Of a DNA stretch of 64,000 nucleotides, positions 50,199 through 62,639 are shown in pieces. The position numbers were made by a program, and so were the translations under genes. This DNA comes from Ficedula albicollis (Eukaryota; Chordata; Aves; Passeriformes; Muscicapidae), in contig NC_021686.1 of the NCBI RefSeq assembly GCF_000247815.1, positions 10,700,746-10,764,745 of the forward strand. Reading direction: 5' to 3'. Every line of letters begins with the position of its first letter. Positions within the stretch are counted from its first letter, which is position 1. Under the pieces are notes generated by a model. It made no database searches. It had not been told where the DNA came from and saw only the letters and a list, made by a program, of their open reading frames with translations.

Positions 50199-50278
50199 CC
50201 GCCGCCACCATCCATCCTCCTTCAGGTGCATCCAGGTGAGAGAGCAGGTGCAGATAATGGGGGGCTGTCCTGGGATGA

Positions 50279-50368
50279 GCCAATGGTGGAGGGGAACTGG
50301 GGGTACGTGGCCCCATGGGGGAATTAAAAGGGGCAGCTGAGGGCAGTGTGCTCTGAGGCGGAGTCAGG
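50279..50368 (+). promoter_or_regulatory. KPNA7: Putative KPNA7 promoter and 5' non-coding exon
   Basis: A CCAAT box (50280-50284) is followed about 40 bp later by a TATA-like GAATTAAAAG (50321-50330). A short exon would begin near 50355 and end at a consensus donor GTCAGG|GTAAGT (intron from 50369). Spacing and strand suit the KPNA7 ATG exon at 51.7 kb. No transcript evidence is available, so the exon is inferred. Confidence 0.5.
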
Positions 50369-51720
50369 GTAAGTGTTTGTTTTCCCCACCTCCTTTGGGG
50401 GGCTGTGTGGTGTTTATTCTGTTACACCCCACTATGAAGCTCCTGGCTGTTTGGGGCTGTGCTGCGTCTGCTGCTTCACTGGGGTCAGGGCTGTTGTGCC
50501 TTTCGGGTGGGGTGGAGAAAGCTTCCCCCAAAAGATGAGGCTTTCTGGGGTGTGTGCCTCTGTTGGGGGAGCAGAGGAAGGGAGGCTGGAGCAGACCTTG
50601 AGGTTTGAGTGTCAGGGTTGAGGCTGTGGGGGATGTTGGAGTGAGCCAAAGGTGGCTCAGCCTGGCCTGTCTGGAAGCTGGAGGAGGGCTGCAGCTGGAT
50701 GTGTGGGATAAGAGCTGGTGCCTGGCCTTGGTTACTGGGGCAGGAAACAGGGAGAGAAAGAGGATGGAAAACCACCAAAACCTTGAACTTAAAAGGATGA
50801 TGTGAGGGGGCCCTTGGAAGCTGCTCTGAGCTGCAGGTGTTGGCTGTAAGCCTGGAGGGGAGGAGAGGAGGCACCATCTGTGTGGGATCAGCCCCTGAGT
50901 GTGTTGATGCAAAACCTGGGTTTAGGGGTCCCAAGATGGTGTCTGAAAATATCTCCCTGAATGCTGGCTGGAAGCCTTGTTTTTCTGACAAAAGCTGTCT
51001 GAAGGCCAGGTCTTGGTTTATTTGTGTGTATATCTCTGGCTTTTGCTAGGAGGTGCTTAGAAATTTTTTTTACCTGCCCATGTTTCATGATGTTCACTTG
51101 GCAGCCTGTACTAATTTCTGGGTTTCCAGAACTTTTCTGTAAGCTGAAGTTGGTCACTTTGTGTCCCTGCATGTGACTGTGGGCCTTTCTTAGTTGAGGG
51201 TGCAGATGGAGAAAGCCAGGTTGGGCTCTGTGGTGGAGTGAGAGAGGCTTGGATGTGGCTGTGTGTCCTTAAATCTGACCTTGAGCTGCTCCCCTTGTAG
51301 GCATGAGGCCTTGCCAGGCTTGGGTTGTGTGTCAGAGTTAGTGTCAAATCCCCCGGATCAGGGCTGGAGGAATGGGGTGTTCCTGTCACCATGGGGTGTC
51401 TGTGTCTGGCTTTCTCCTGGGACTGCAGCAGCTGTAATTTTGTAGCCTGATATTAAGTGGTGGTTTGTGCTTGTATTTGGCTCAGTGGCTCAACTGCAGT
51501 GTGTGAGGATCCTACCAAGCCCTGCTTGGGGATCCCCAGTGTCTCCCTTGCTGGGAGAATGGGGTGGGAATGTGTGGCCCAGGCTGCTGGTGGGACTGGG
51601 GGGTCCCAGCCCCCTCAGTGGCTGGTGGGGGCTGTTGTTGGGCAGCTGTGACCTGACCCTGCCCTGTGCTGACCCCAAGAGCACGTCAGGGTGTCCAGCA
51701 CCTCTCTCAACTCTGCCAAG

Positions 51721-51783
51721 ATGCCGGTCAGGAAGCACAGCCAGCACATGAAGCTGTTCAAGAACAAGGGCAAGGATGAAACT
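51721..51783 (+). CDS. KPNA7: KPNA7 coding exon 1 (aa 1-21)
   Basis: It encodes [20 protein letters not shown] then T, the start of the importin-beta-binding domain. Donor GAAACT|GTGAGT. The exon continues 5' as UTR to one of two nearby AGs (51689 or 51698). Confidence 0.88.
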
Positions 51784-54700
51784 GTGAGTACCCACCTGCC
51801 TGTGCCAGCATTTTGGGCCCCAGCAGAGCCTACTGTTGGCAGGAGCTGATGAGGCTTCTCAAGGTCCATGGTGCTAATTCTGCCTGTGAGGGAGCAGGGG
51901 AATGGCCCTGGATACCTTCAGCTGGGATGTTTGGGTGGCTTTTGGGATGTGGTGTGGGGCTGGCTGGGCTGCAGGGAGTGTGGTGGCACAGGCAAGGGGG
52001 ATGTGAGTTCTGGGTGTGTGGCTGTGGGCTGGGGAAGGGAGATGGCTCAGCCCCAGCCTGCTGAGCTCCCCACAGCACTTTTCCCTGTGGAGTTTGGGCT
52101 GGTATGGGATGGCAGATGTAGGATCTGTCAGTTTGGTTTAAGCCAGTGGAGGAGATGAGAGTTTGCCTTTCAGGTTCAGAAAATCTTCTTTTACAAACAC
52201 CCACTGGTTGCTGGTTCATCCAGCAGCCCGTGTCTTTGGGAGGTACCGCGGGAGAGGCTCTTTCTGTCCCATCTCCTACATCACCTCCACAGTGAGGAGA
52301 TGCTGGCTCTGCCCGCCTCCTGTGGGAAATGTGGGGCAGAGGGCTGTGCGGATGAGCTCCCTGGGGGATGGGGCAGCGCAGATATGAGTGGGGTGGTGTT
52401 TTCCTCCCCACAGACCCTGCGGAGGCAGAGGGTGGAGGTGAGCATTGAGCTGAGGAAGGCCAAGAAGGATGAGCAGATCCTGAAGCGCAGAAACATTTCC
52501 ATTCAGCTGAAGGAGGAGAATCCCTATCTGGCACAGGACAGAGCAGATGAGGTGGTGAGTGCTTGGTGCTCTGCACCTGGGCAGGATCAGTGCAGCAGGA
52601 ATCATCTCCCACTTGGGCCATCCCAGCTCCAGCTGGGGTCACCTGGGCTTAGCAGCTGGTGCCATTCCTGATCTCCATGCCCAGTGCTGGGGAGTGTTTC
52701 AGACTGCCTGGCCTTGCTCTGTGCAGTTTTTCATGGTGATGCTGTCCTGCTGGCCTCCCTTGATGGCAGGTAGAACAGGCTGGTGCTCTGGCTCCTGGGA
52801 GCTGCTCCTGTCTGGCTCCCTGCAGAGCCAGGGGTAATTACTGAGCTCCAGGCCCATTATGGTGTCAGTGACTCTTTCACTGCTTGATTACAAGCATTAG
52901 TTGCCTTGAAGGCTTTCGTGGCTCTCTCCCTCTGCCTCATCTCGAAACTGTGTTGCATAAAGAATAGACACTGCTTAGATATGAGGTGGTGACTGAGCCG
53001 GGTCTAGACGGCTGATTGACTGCCGAGATTAAACAGGGAGTCCCGGCTGACTCAGAATCATTCCCTGTGACAGATCATTCAGCCGTCCTTGCAGGAGATC
53101 GTGGAAGCCATGAATGGGGAGGACACCCAGCTGCAGCTGCTCGCCACCCAGGCCACCAGGTACACGCCTGGAGGAGCTCTCTGGAGAGATGGCCAAGGGA
53201 GGAGGAGCCTGGTAACCCAAACTGCCCATGGCGATCTCAGCTGATGCCTGTTCTGTGGGCTGTGCCTGGCTCACAGGCCTGTGTGAACCCAACCAAGGGG
53301 TTGGCTGTGCTGCCCCTTCCTGTGCCAGGAATTGTGTTGGATCCCACAAGAAATGGAGTGCCAGATGCTTGGGCAGGACAAGGGCTGGAGAGCCTGGCTC
53401 TGTAAAGGGTCAGTGCTGAGCAGGGCTGTCCCCACAAGGGTGGGGACATGAAGGACCACAGGGTGCCATCATCACCCAGCTGGCAGCAGGGGTGTCTCCT
53501 GAGGGTCCAGCAGAGGCTGCAGCCCTGCTGGTGCTTCCTTGGCTGGCTCAAACTACTTTATCAGTCATCTGGGACCAGCGCCATTCCCAGTGAGTATGGC
53601 TGTGAGGATGTCAGAGCTTTACTTCAACAGACATCCTGCTCCTGCTTCAGCATCTTCAGGGTGTCCTCCCTCTGTATGGCACCCCCTCTGCTGAGCCATC
53701 AGTGCTCCCCCTGCAAGCCACATCCTCGTGCATGGTGGCACCACGCAGGGTTCCTCATGGCTGGCTGTGCTGTGTCTTCTCTCCCAGGAGACTTCTGTCC
53801 AGGCACAAGGACCCCCCCATCAATCAGGTCATCGAGCTGGGGATCATCCCCAGGATGGTGGAATTCCTGGGCCATGCTGACAATGCTGCCCTGCAGTTCG
53901 AGGCAGCCTGGGCACTGACCAATGTCGCCTCTGGCACCTCGGAGCACACCAGGGCTGTGGTGGAGGGAGGGGCCATCCCTGCCTTCATCTCCCTGCTTTC
54001 CTCCCCACACATGCACATCAGCGAGCAGTCGGTGTGGGCCCTGGGCAACATCGCAGGTGAGGCACCAGGAGGGGCATTTGGACATCCCTGACTCAGCCAG
54101 GGACTTGATGATCCTTGTGGGCCCCTTCCAACTTGGAATACTCTGGAATTCTGCTGGGGAGATAAAGCATTGGTGCTCCTCTCCCTGCAGCTTTGTCTCC
54201 AAACCCGTAACCTTTCATCTCCTTAGTGCTGCCTGGCTCCTTTGAGATCCTGTGTTGGGTCTGCAAGAGGATTTTGGCCAAAGCCAAGGGCAAGACTCTG
54301 TCTTGCTGGGGCAGTTTAACCCTCTAATGTCACGACAGAGTGGTCATGCCTGGCTGGCCTGCTGGCACCCCAGTCTGCCCAGTAAATCTTTCCCACCTGG
54401 AAAAGCCTAGTGGTGTTGTGGCTGGTGGGTCACCTAGCCCTGGCTCTGCAGATCCAATTGTTCTTTGATGTCTTGTGACTTGGCAGATGCAGTGACCAAC
54501 CCTTTTTATCTGTCCAGGGGATGGCCCTCTCTACAGGAATGCTCTTATTGCTCGTGATGTGATTCCTCCCCTGCTGGCTCTGGTGTCACCTGAAACTCCA
54601 GTAAATAACCTTCATTTTCTTGACTTAACAGTTCTTAATCCCTTGGGTGATGGGTGAAGTCCACAGTGTGCCTCCTACACAACAAACTAAATGTAAATTG

Positions 54701-57700
54701 AATGAGACCCTGCTCTAAACTGCTTTTTGGCCCTGACTATGCACAAAGCTGAGGATGCCAAGCAGACACTCAAAGTCACTCTCTTCATCCTTGGCTTTCT
54801 TACCCAGTTCTGACTATCTCAGGCTAGGTGTAAGATGAAACTGGTGCAAGGCAGACTTGCATGTGCGTGTAGAAGAGCTGAACTTGCTCTTCAAGCTTCC
54901 TGCTGGTGCTTTGTGTTCTGTCTCTGTCCTTCTGCAATGGTTCTGGCCCTGCTGTTCTGTCTCTGGTGTGTATGAACCTTCACAGGATAACACAGACTGA
55001 GAGGCTCTTGGGGCAGTGAGGATCTTACACCTGCCTTGTGTTTCAGGTTGGGTTCCTGAGGAACATCACCTGGACACTGTCAAACCTGTGCAGGAACAAG
55101 AACCCCTGCCCTCCCTTGCATGCTGTGCAGAAGATTCTGCCAGTCCTCCTCATCCTCCTGCAGCATGAGGACAAGGAGGTCATCTCTGATGCCTGCTGGG
55201 CCATTTCCTACCTGACTGATGGCAGCAATGATCGCATCCAAGTCGTGGTGGAGACGGGGATTCTCCCAAGGCTTGTGGAACTCATGGACAGCCCAAATTT
55301 GCTTGTTATGGTAGGGAACAATCAGCAGTCTCCACCCTCTGGTCTCTTTATGCAGAAAGGTCTGAGGAAAGGGAAGGCACATGCCCTTGCTCTGTGTGGC
55401 AGCTGTGGTGTGCTGTCCCCTCAGCCTGCAGAATTGACTGCCTGCTTGTCAAGCCTCTGCTCTGCTGGCTGAGGCTGGAGGCTGGATAGAGACTCTAAAG
55501 CTGCTTAGAGCAAACAAGGGATGACGGGGCTGTGAATAAACAGCCATCACCCACAATGTTCTCCTTGTGTGAAGGATCAAGCACTTAGAGAGGGATCTTG
55601 CTGGGCTTTCTGGCATGTATCCCTCGAGGTAAGGACTCTCCTCATCTCCCCTAATCTCTGTCTAGACTCCAGCTCTCCGTGCCATCGGGAATGTGGTCAC
55701 TGGCACAGACCAGCAGACGCAGGAAGCCATTGATGCCGGTGTCCTGGCTGTCCTGCCCCGCCTGCTGGGCCACACAAAGCCAGTGATCCAGAAGGAAGCA
55801 GCCTGGACCCTCAGCAACATTGCAGCAGGGCCTTCCCAGCAGATCCAACAGATCATCACCTGTGGGTTACTGCCTCCTTTGGTGGAGCTGCTCGACAAGG
55901 TAAGGGATGGGCCCGGTGCTGCTGCAGGGGGAACATGGGGTTCAGGAGGCCTGGGATGGCTGATTTATGGAGCACTTGGCCCAGAACCACCTGAGCAGGC
56001 TGTTTCAGAGCTGTTGAGATCCTTGGGACAGCCCGAGCACTCTGATTTTTCAGTAGACCTGCTGCTCCTTGCAGCTCTGCCAGGTGTCTGTGCATCACCC
56101 AAAGGGCTGGGAAAGGGGTCAGCCCAAGCTGAGTGTAAGGGAAGTGTTATCCTTGCCTCACACTGATCCTAGAGGGGATGCTAAAGCTTGGGAATGCCTT
56201 TGGTGTGCTGCTCTTCCAGGGTGACTTCAAGGCTCAGAAGGAGGCTGTGTGGGTAGTGGCCAACTTCACCACTGGAGGAACAGTGAATCAGGTGGTGGAG
56301 CTTGTCCGTTCTGGAGTCCTCAAACCTCTGTTCAACCTGCTCTTGGCCAAAGACAGCAAAACCATCCTGATCATCCTGGACATCATTTCAAATCTCTTCT
56401 TGGTGAGATCTGCTCATCCTGGATGCCAATTTTGGATCTCTTCCTGATAAGATCTCATCTTTTGACTTCCTTCTCCCAAAGAGCAATAAGGAGTGAGCCA
56501 ATCCCTCACATTGTGTGGTTAGAACAATGACTGTTGATTTTTTTGGAGTAAGACTTCATGTTGTCTAAATTTTTCTGGGATACCCTTGGGTTGTCTAAAG
56601 GGCTTGGCAAGATTAAGTTCCCAAAGTGTTGCTCTTCATTCCCTGCTCACTGGTTTGGCAGTCCCCAGCAGAGACTGGTATTCTGCAGGCACCACAGTCA
56701 CATCCCTGGCATAAGAAAGGGACCATAAATTCAGGGACTGTCAGCCTTTGACTTGTAAATCAGGGCTGTAATTACAGAAAAGACCATATCAGACCTGTTA
56801 CTGATGTTCTCTTTTCCTGCCTGGCTTTCCAATGTTCCAGGCAGCTGAAAAGCTGGGAGAGACAGAGAAGTTGTGTCTGCTGGTGGAAGAACTTGATGGT
56901 CTGGAGAAAATTGAAGACTTGCAAAACCATGAGAATGACATGGTCTACAAAGCTGCCCTGGAAATCATAGAGAAATACTTTTCTGGTGAGGTATGTGAGC
57001 CCTTGCTGCTTTTCAGCTGAAAATGTGAAGATATTACACATGGGAATGAAGTACAGAGTTTAAGGATACTGGAAGAGGTTTTTGGAGGAGACTTCCACAT
57101 GACCAGAGTAGTCCTTGCAGCTTCTTTTAGCTGCTTTTAAAGGTCTGTGAAAGCTCTAAGTTGCCAGCCAATGAGTTGTACAACAGACATGGATGCCTTG
57201 ATAGCATCTTGCTGCTGGAATTTAAACTGGCATCAGCTGGAGTTACTGCAGGTACTGATATGAATACCAAATGTGGAGAAGTTTTCTCCTTCAGAGCTGA
57301 GCTGGCTTGTCACTATGAATGGCAGCCTCCTACTCAGCTGATAACAGTGCTCAGGTTTCATTTGGATTACTTGACCCCTCTCATGGTAAGGAATCTATGG
57401 AAAAAAGAGGATAGGACACCAGCTAGGAGCTGAGAGAGTCCAATGACTGTCACAGATGCCATGTTTGGTCTTAGCCTTACACTTGCAGATGGGAAAACAT
57501 CAAGGAAGAAGCTTAGAGGGCTGTGAGACCTTGGAGCTGTGGCTCAGTTTGGGTGTGAGCTGCAGCAGGAGGCAAAGGTCTGGTTTAGTCCTTTGCCAGG
57601 GCAGGGTCTGTGGGCTGTCTCTGTGACAGGGTGTGGAGGAAGTTTTCCACACCAGCCCCTGCTGGAGGGGCTGGATGCCAGGGGAGCATCTCCCTGAGCA

Positions 57701-58094
57701 GTCCTGGCTTGTTGCTGTTCCAAGCAGGCCATTTAATCTCAGTGAGCTCTACCACTGCAGCCACTTTTTTTTTTTTCTTCAGGTGTCTGAGCCCAAAGAC
57801 TTGGCTGCTTTTGTGTGTGGGCTGCAGGGACACTGCAGCTTTAGGGTGCTGCATGGAGCAGGAAGGCATGTCCTGGTCTCCAGGAGTTCTGTTACAGTCA
57901 AGCTGAGCTTAACAGCTGGATTTTTAAATCAAGAATAAAACAGAATTGCTGTAAAAAACTTAGGTTTATTCAAATGCAGACCTTATAAGTGATTGCTATA
58001 ATTTTCCTCCTAGGACAATACAGACCTGGAGCCCCAGACTGGCCAAGATGGGCTCTATGATTTCTCAGTGAAGAAGAAAGACTTCAACTTCTGA
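51721..58094 (+). CDS. KPNA7: KPNA7, importin subunit alpha-8, complete gene (10 coding exons)
   Basis: Joined coding exons 51721-51783, 52414-52554, 53074-53159, 53788-54056, 54518-54600, 55047-55310, 55666-55899, 56220-56402, 56841-56990 and 58014-58094 give 1554 nt, 517 aa plus stop, with phases matching at every junction and no internal stop. The protein is a nuclear import adaptor. The N-terminal importin-beta-binding domain (about residues 10-55, with KNKGKD, LRRQR and LKRRN) is followed by ARM repeats carrying the NLS-binding Trp/Asn array (WALTN, WALGN, WTLSN, WTLSN, WVVAN) and a short C-terminal tail ending DFNF. KPNA7 is favoured over the close paralog KPNA2 by [34 protein letters not shown] and by synteny with ARPC1A. 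The human protein is about 516 aa. In mammals it is oocyte/embryo-enriched. Start: ATG with A at -3 in 'gccaagATGCC'. Confidence 0.9.
52414..52554 (+). CDS. KPNA7: KPNA7 coding exon 2 (aa 22-68)
   Basis: It encodes [20 protein letters not shown], then QILKRRNIS, completing the basic IBB helix that binds importin beta or folds back over the NLS groove. Acceptor CCCCACAG, donor GTG|GTGAGT. Confidence 0.95.
53074..53159 (+). CDS. KPNA7: KPNA7 coding exon 3 (aa 69-96)
   Basis: It encodes [20 protein letters not shown], then QLLATQAT and a split Arg: the linker and the first helix of the ARM array. Acceptor TGTGACAG, donor CACCAG|GTACAC. Confidence 0.9.
53788..54056 (+). CDS. KPNA7: KPNA7 coding exon 4 (ARM 1-2)
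   Basis: It encodes [20 protein letters not shown], then [27 protein letters not shown] and [13 protein letters not shown]. The two W---N motifs form part of the major NLS-binding site and are intact. Confidence 0.95.
54088..54165 (+). repeat. CR1 LINE 3'-terminal fragment in KPNA7 intron
   Basis: The forward CR1 3' module 'acttgatgatccttgtgggccccttccaacttgg' lies 30 bp after the exon-4 donor. Confidence 0.75.
54518..54600 (+). CDS. KPNA7: KPNA7 coding exon 5 (aa 187-214)
   Basis: It encodes [20 protein letters not shown], then ALVSPETP, an ARM repeat continuing from GNIAG. Acceptor TGTCCAG, donor CCA|GTAAAT. Confidence 0.93.
55047..55310 (+). CDS. KPNA7: KPNA7 coding exon 6 (aa 215-302)
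   Basis: It encodes [20 protein letters not shown] and [20 protein letters not shown], core ARM repeats. WTLSN is an NLS-binding motif; WAISY is the usual variant at this repeat. Acceptor TTTCAG, donor ATG|GTAGGG. Confidence 0.95.
55666..55899 (+). CDS. KPNA7: KPNA7 coding exon 7 (aa 303-380)
   Basis: It encodes [20 protein letters not shown] and [20 protein letters not shown], the repeats that form the minor NLS site. Acceptor TGTCTAG, donor AAG|GTAAGG. Confidence 0.95.
56220..56402 (+). CDS. KPNA7: KPNA7 coding exon 8 (aa 381-441)
   Basis: It encodes [20 protein letters not shown], then [20 protein letters not shown], late ARM repeats. VANF replaces the more usual TNYT/ANFA wording but keeps Trp and Asn. 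Donor TTG|GTGAGA. Confidence 0.95.
56841..56990 (+). CDS. KPNA7: KPNA7 coding exon 9 (aa 442-491)
   Basis: It encodes [20 protein letters not shown], then [20 protein letters not shown] and [10 protein letters not shown]. This is the last ARM repeat, which binds the export factor CAS in importin alphas. Donor GAG|GTATGT. Confidence 0.95.
58014..58094 (+). CDS. KPNA7: KPNA7 last coding exon (aa 492-517, stop)
   Basis: It encodes [20 protein letters not shown], then KKDFNF and TGA. It is a short C-terminal tail ending in FNF, as in KPNA2. Acceptor CTCCTAG. Confidence 0.9.
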   Translation, partial: DNTDLEPQTGQDGLYDFSVKKKDFNF

Positions 58095-58206
58095 AGATGA
58101 AGCACCACACAGCTCTAAGCTGGTGGGTGGAGGCACTTTGGAAGAGCTCAGACATCCAAACCATGAGGAACAGAGATGCTGAGCCCTTTTACTTCTGAAA
58201 CTTGTC

Positions 58207-58212
58207 AATAAA
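58207..58212 (+). terminator. KPNA7: Poly(A) signal of KPNA7
   Basis: AATAAA lies 113 bp after the stop codon, followed by a T/GT-rich stretch ('tttggctttgtacctcttgcc'), as expected for a 3' end near 58230. Confidence 0.8.
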
Positions 58213-58234
58213 TTGCACTTTTGGCTTTGTACCT

Positions 58235-60100
58235 CTTGCCTTTAATTATGTCCCCCTTCCTTTAAGCTGCTGTTGCAAATGACATGGCTTGTTTTTTTTT
58301 CCAATAGCATCTTAAGGTCTTGCAGGAGTGTGTTGGAACCCCTTGGCAGGTTTTCCAGGTGGAATCTTCCTTCTAACTACATGAAACTGCAGGAAAGCAG
58401 CATCCTGCCACCAAATCGTTGTGCTGAAACTTCTAGGTTTGACTTGGAGTGGCTGAAGTAGCTCTGAAAAGCTGTTTGAGAAGTGCTTCACCCTTCTGCA
58501 GCCACCATCACTGCTGTGGGGAAGGAGCTGAGCCAGGGGCAGCTGGGTCTGTGTCCTTGCTGTGTTATTTCACCTGGAAGCATTGGAGTGTGGATGTGGG
58601 AGCTGCTGAGTAAGTGCTGGTCCTTGGGAAGGAAAGGTGGTGGAAGCAGTGCAGCAGCAATGATTCACCTCTGCTGCAGCTTCCCTGTTGCCATCCATCA
58701 GCCTGGAGCCCATCGATCTGGCTCTGCCCTTTCATTCCAAACCTGTATTTCAGGTTTCCATGGTGTGTCCCTGGCTCTTGTTCTCCTTCTCTCCAGCCCT
58801 CCAAGGGTGGTCTCCAGCAGGAGGTGAGGATGAAGCTGACAAAGATTTTGTGCTGTGGGTTCTCAACAAGCTGCTTGGCCACTGCTCCATCCTTGCAGTG
58901 CTGATGGTTCCTTCCCCAGTCCTTTGCTCCCCAGGGTTTGAAGCAGCTCAAAGGCTTTGCTGAAGGCAGGATGAGGGAGCAGCTTTCCCTCCCTGCTTTG
59001 GAGGGTTTGGCTCTTCAAAATTATCCTGGGTGGGCTCAGGGCTCTGCCTCCTCAGGTGCAGTAGGAGGTGATGTGACAGCTTAATCTGGAGGGAAAATTT
59101 CCTCTTCAGGAAACTCTTCCTCTGCCCTGGATCTGTTCATCAGAGGATTTATGCATTTCTCCTGCAGGCCACCCAGGGAAAAGGGAGTTGGTAGTCAATG
59201 TCTTCTCTGGGAGGAGCTCTGCAGCCCCAGTTATGGGTAGCAGAGTTGAGTATCACTTTTTTAATATTCAAATACTGGGATCTGATGAAATGGAAAGTAC
59301 TTCTTCTATCCAGAACTATGGACTTAAAAACATGATATAGCAATACCTGAACCAGGGCTGGTGCTGCCTGGGCTCTGTGGCTTCCCCCTGCTGCCAGGGC
59401 TGATGGGGCACCTGGGAATGGCCACACTGGATAAAACAAATGTGAGGAATGTGTTTCCTTAGTGCCAGCAGAGACAGAGCTGGGGCCTGTGCGGCTGCCT
59501 TGTCTTTGGATTGTGGTCCTGTGTGGATCATCCCAGTTGGCTTTTCCCAGGGCTGGGCAGGGCTGCCCTGTGCAGCTGCTCTTTGCTGATGCTCTGATAA
59601 AACAAGCAGGATCAAAAGAGAAATGGGAACTCTCTTGGATTCTTTTTCCTGCATGCACTGGACATAAACCTGTGCTCAGTGCTGTTACACCTGCTCCTTT
59701 CCATCCTTGTAACTTGCACTAAAATGTTGTCCTGAAGGTGGGGGACAGGACAAAGTGCCTCTCTTAAACGGAGTGGTGGATGTGGCTGCTGTCTCCCCTG
59801 GCAGCTGGAGAGCTGGGCCCAGTGCCTGGAGGATCCCCAAGGCTGCTGTGTGGGTGTGCGAGCAACCTGCAGGCAGCTGCTTGCCTGGCCTGGGGAGCTG
59901 CCCTGCCCTGCTCCCTGCCAGCCCCAGGCAACTGAAGCTCTGGGACAGGGGCGGGCATCCCCTTCTCCCGGTGGGATGGGGGATCCAGGGGCACGGGTGA
60001 AGGGGAGATGCTGCTGTGCTTCCTCAGGGCAGCTTGACCTCCCTCTAGAGCTGCACAAAAATAATAGCTTTTTCTAATTAAAACCTCTCCTGTCCTGGCC
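58235..60100. other. Intergenic downstream of KPNA7, nothing recognised
   Basis: Short ORFs only and no identifiable gene or repeat. Confidence 0.4.
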
Positions 60101-60104
60101 CCAG

Positions 60105-60300
60105 AGGAGCAGGTGGAGGAGCATTCAGGCTGGAAAAGTCCTCCAAGATCACCCACTGACTTCCATCAACCCACTACCCCTTCAGTGCCACGTCTACTCC
60201 TCTGAACACTTCTAGGACTGGAGACTCCACTATTTCCTAATCTCTAAACCTGGCACAACCCAGGGCAGTTTCCTTTGTGTTATCACTTGGGAGAAGGCTC
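60105..60300 (-). repeat. CR1 LINE 3'-end fragment, divergent subfamily
   Basis: Reverse orientation: 'caggctggaaaagtcctccaagatcac', 'cacttctaggactggagactccactattt' and 'gggcagtttcctttgtgttatcac', modules of a CR1 subfamily with 'gactccac' wording. Confidence 0.75.
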
Positions 60301-60429
60301 CATTCCCTATCTGGCACCCTCCCAGTAGGCAAGGGGAAGGTGCTGCTCCATTTCTGGGGACGGAAAAGGCACTGCCCCTGCCTGTAGTGGTGCTTGCCGT
60401 AAATTAAGACCTCTTTACATTCCTATACC

Positions 60430-62130
<1,701 letters not shown>

Positions 62131-62284
62131 TGCTTGAGCCCCCTTGGGGTGACATAAATTTGAGGAGGGCGGGGGTTTGTCACTGTCTGCCCCTCGTTTT
62201 CCAGCAGGTCAGGGCAAGCTGCTCCCCCCTGGGGTCTTTCCCCCATGGGAGGTGACAGTCACCACCCTCTCCAGCACCCTGACC

Positions 62285-62600
62285 CTAAATGAGGTCCCTT
62301 CTGCACTGTTCCCGATGGGGGGTCCCTGTTAATAACTCTCCCTGGCATTCTGCCCGTTCGTGGGGTCTCTTCTGCACCCTCCCAATGGGGGGATTTCCCT
62401 GTGACACCCCTGCCCCCTTCCTGGGGCGTGTTCTGCACCTTCCCTGTCTGTGGGCATCCCTGTGACGCTTTTCCCCCTTCCCAGCCCTTTCCCAGGGTTT
62501 TCCCTGTTCTCTCCCTGCTGGGAGTATCCCTGTGCCCCCAGTTCCTCCCCTCCAGACCACCCTGCCCCTTCATGGGGTCTCCTCTCCACCTTTCCCAGGA
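62285..62600. repeat. Degenerate ~61-75 bp tandem repeat
   Basis: Units share 'ggggtctcttctgcacc...ccctgtgac...cccctt'. The 'ctgcac' anchors occur at 62301, 62372 and 62433, and a variant 'ctccac' at 62584. Confidence 0.65.
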
Positions 62601-62639
62601 GGGTTCCCAGGGCCACCTCTCCCACAGACTGACTTTTAG

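Noticed and set aside
51830..52642. 270-codon minus-strand ORF
   Set aside because: It is antisense to KPNA7 coding exon 2 and its introns; low-complexity Pro/Ser-rich sequence typical of GC-rich DNA.
51721..58094. KPNA2 as the identity of the importin alpha gene
   Set aside because: Linker and ARM wording ([28 protein letters not shown]) and ARPC1A synteny fit KPNA7 better, although the DFNF tail and the KNKGKD motif are KPNA2-like.
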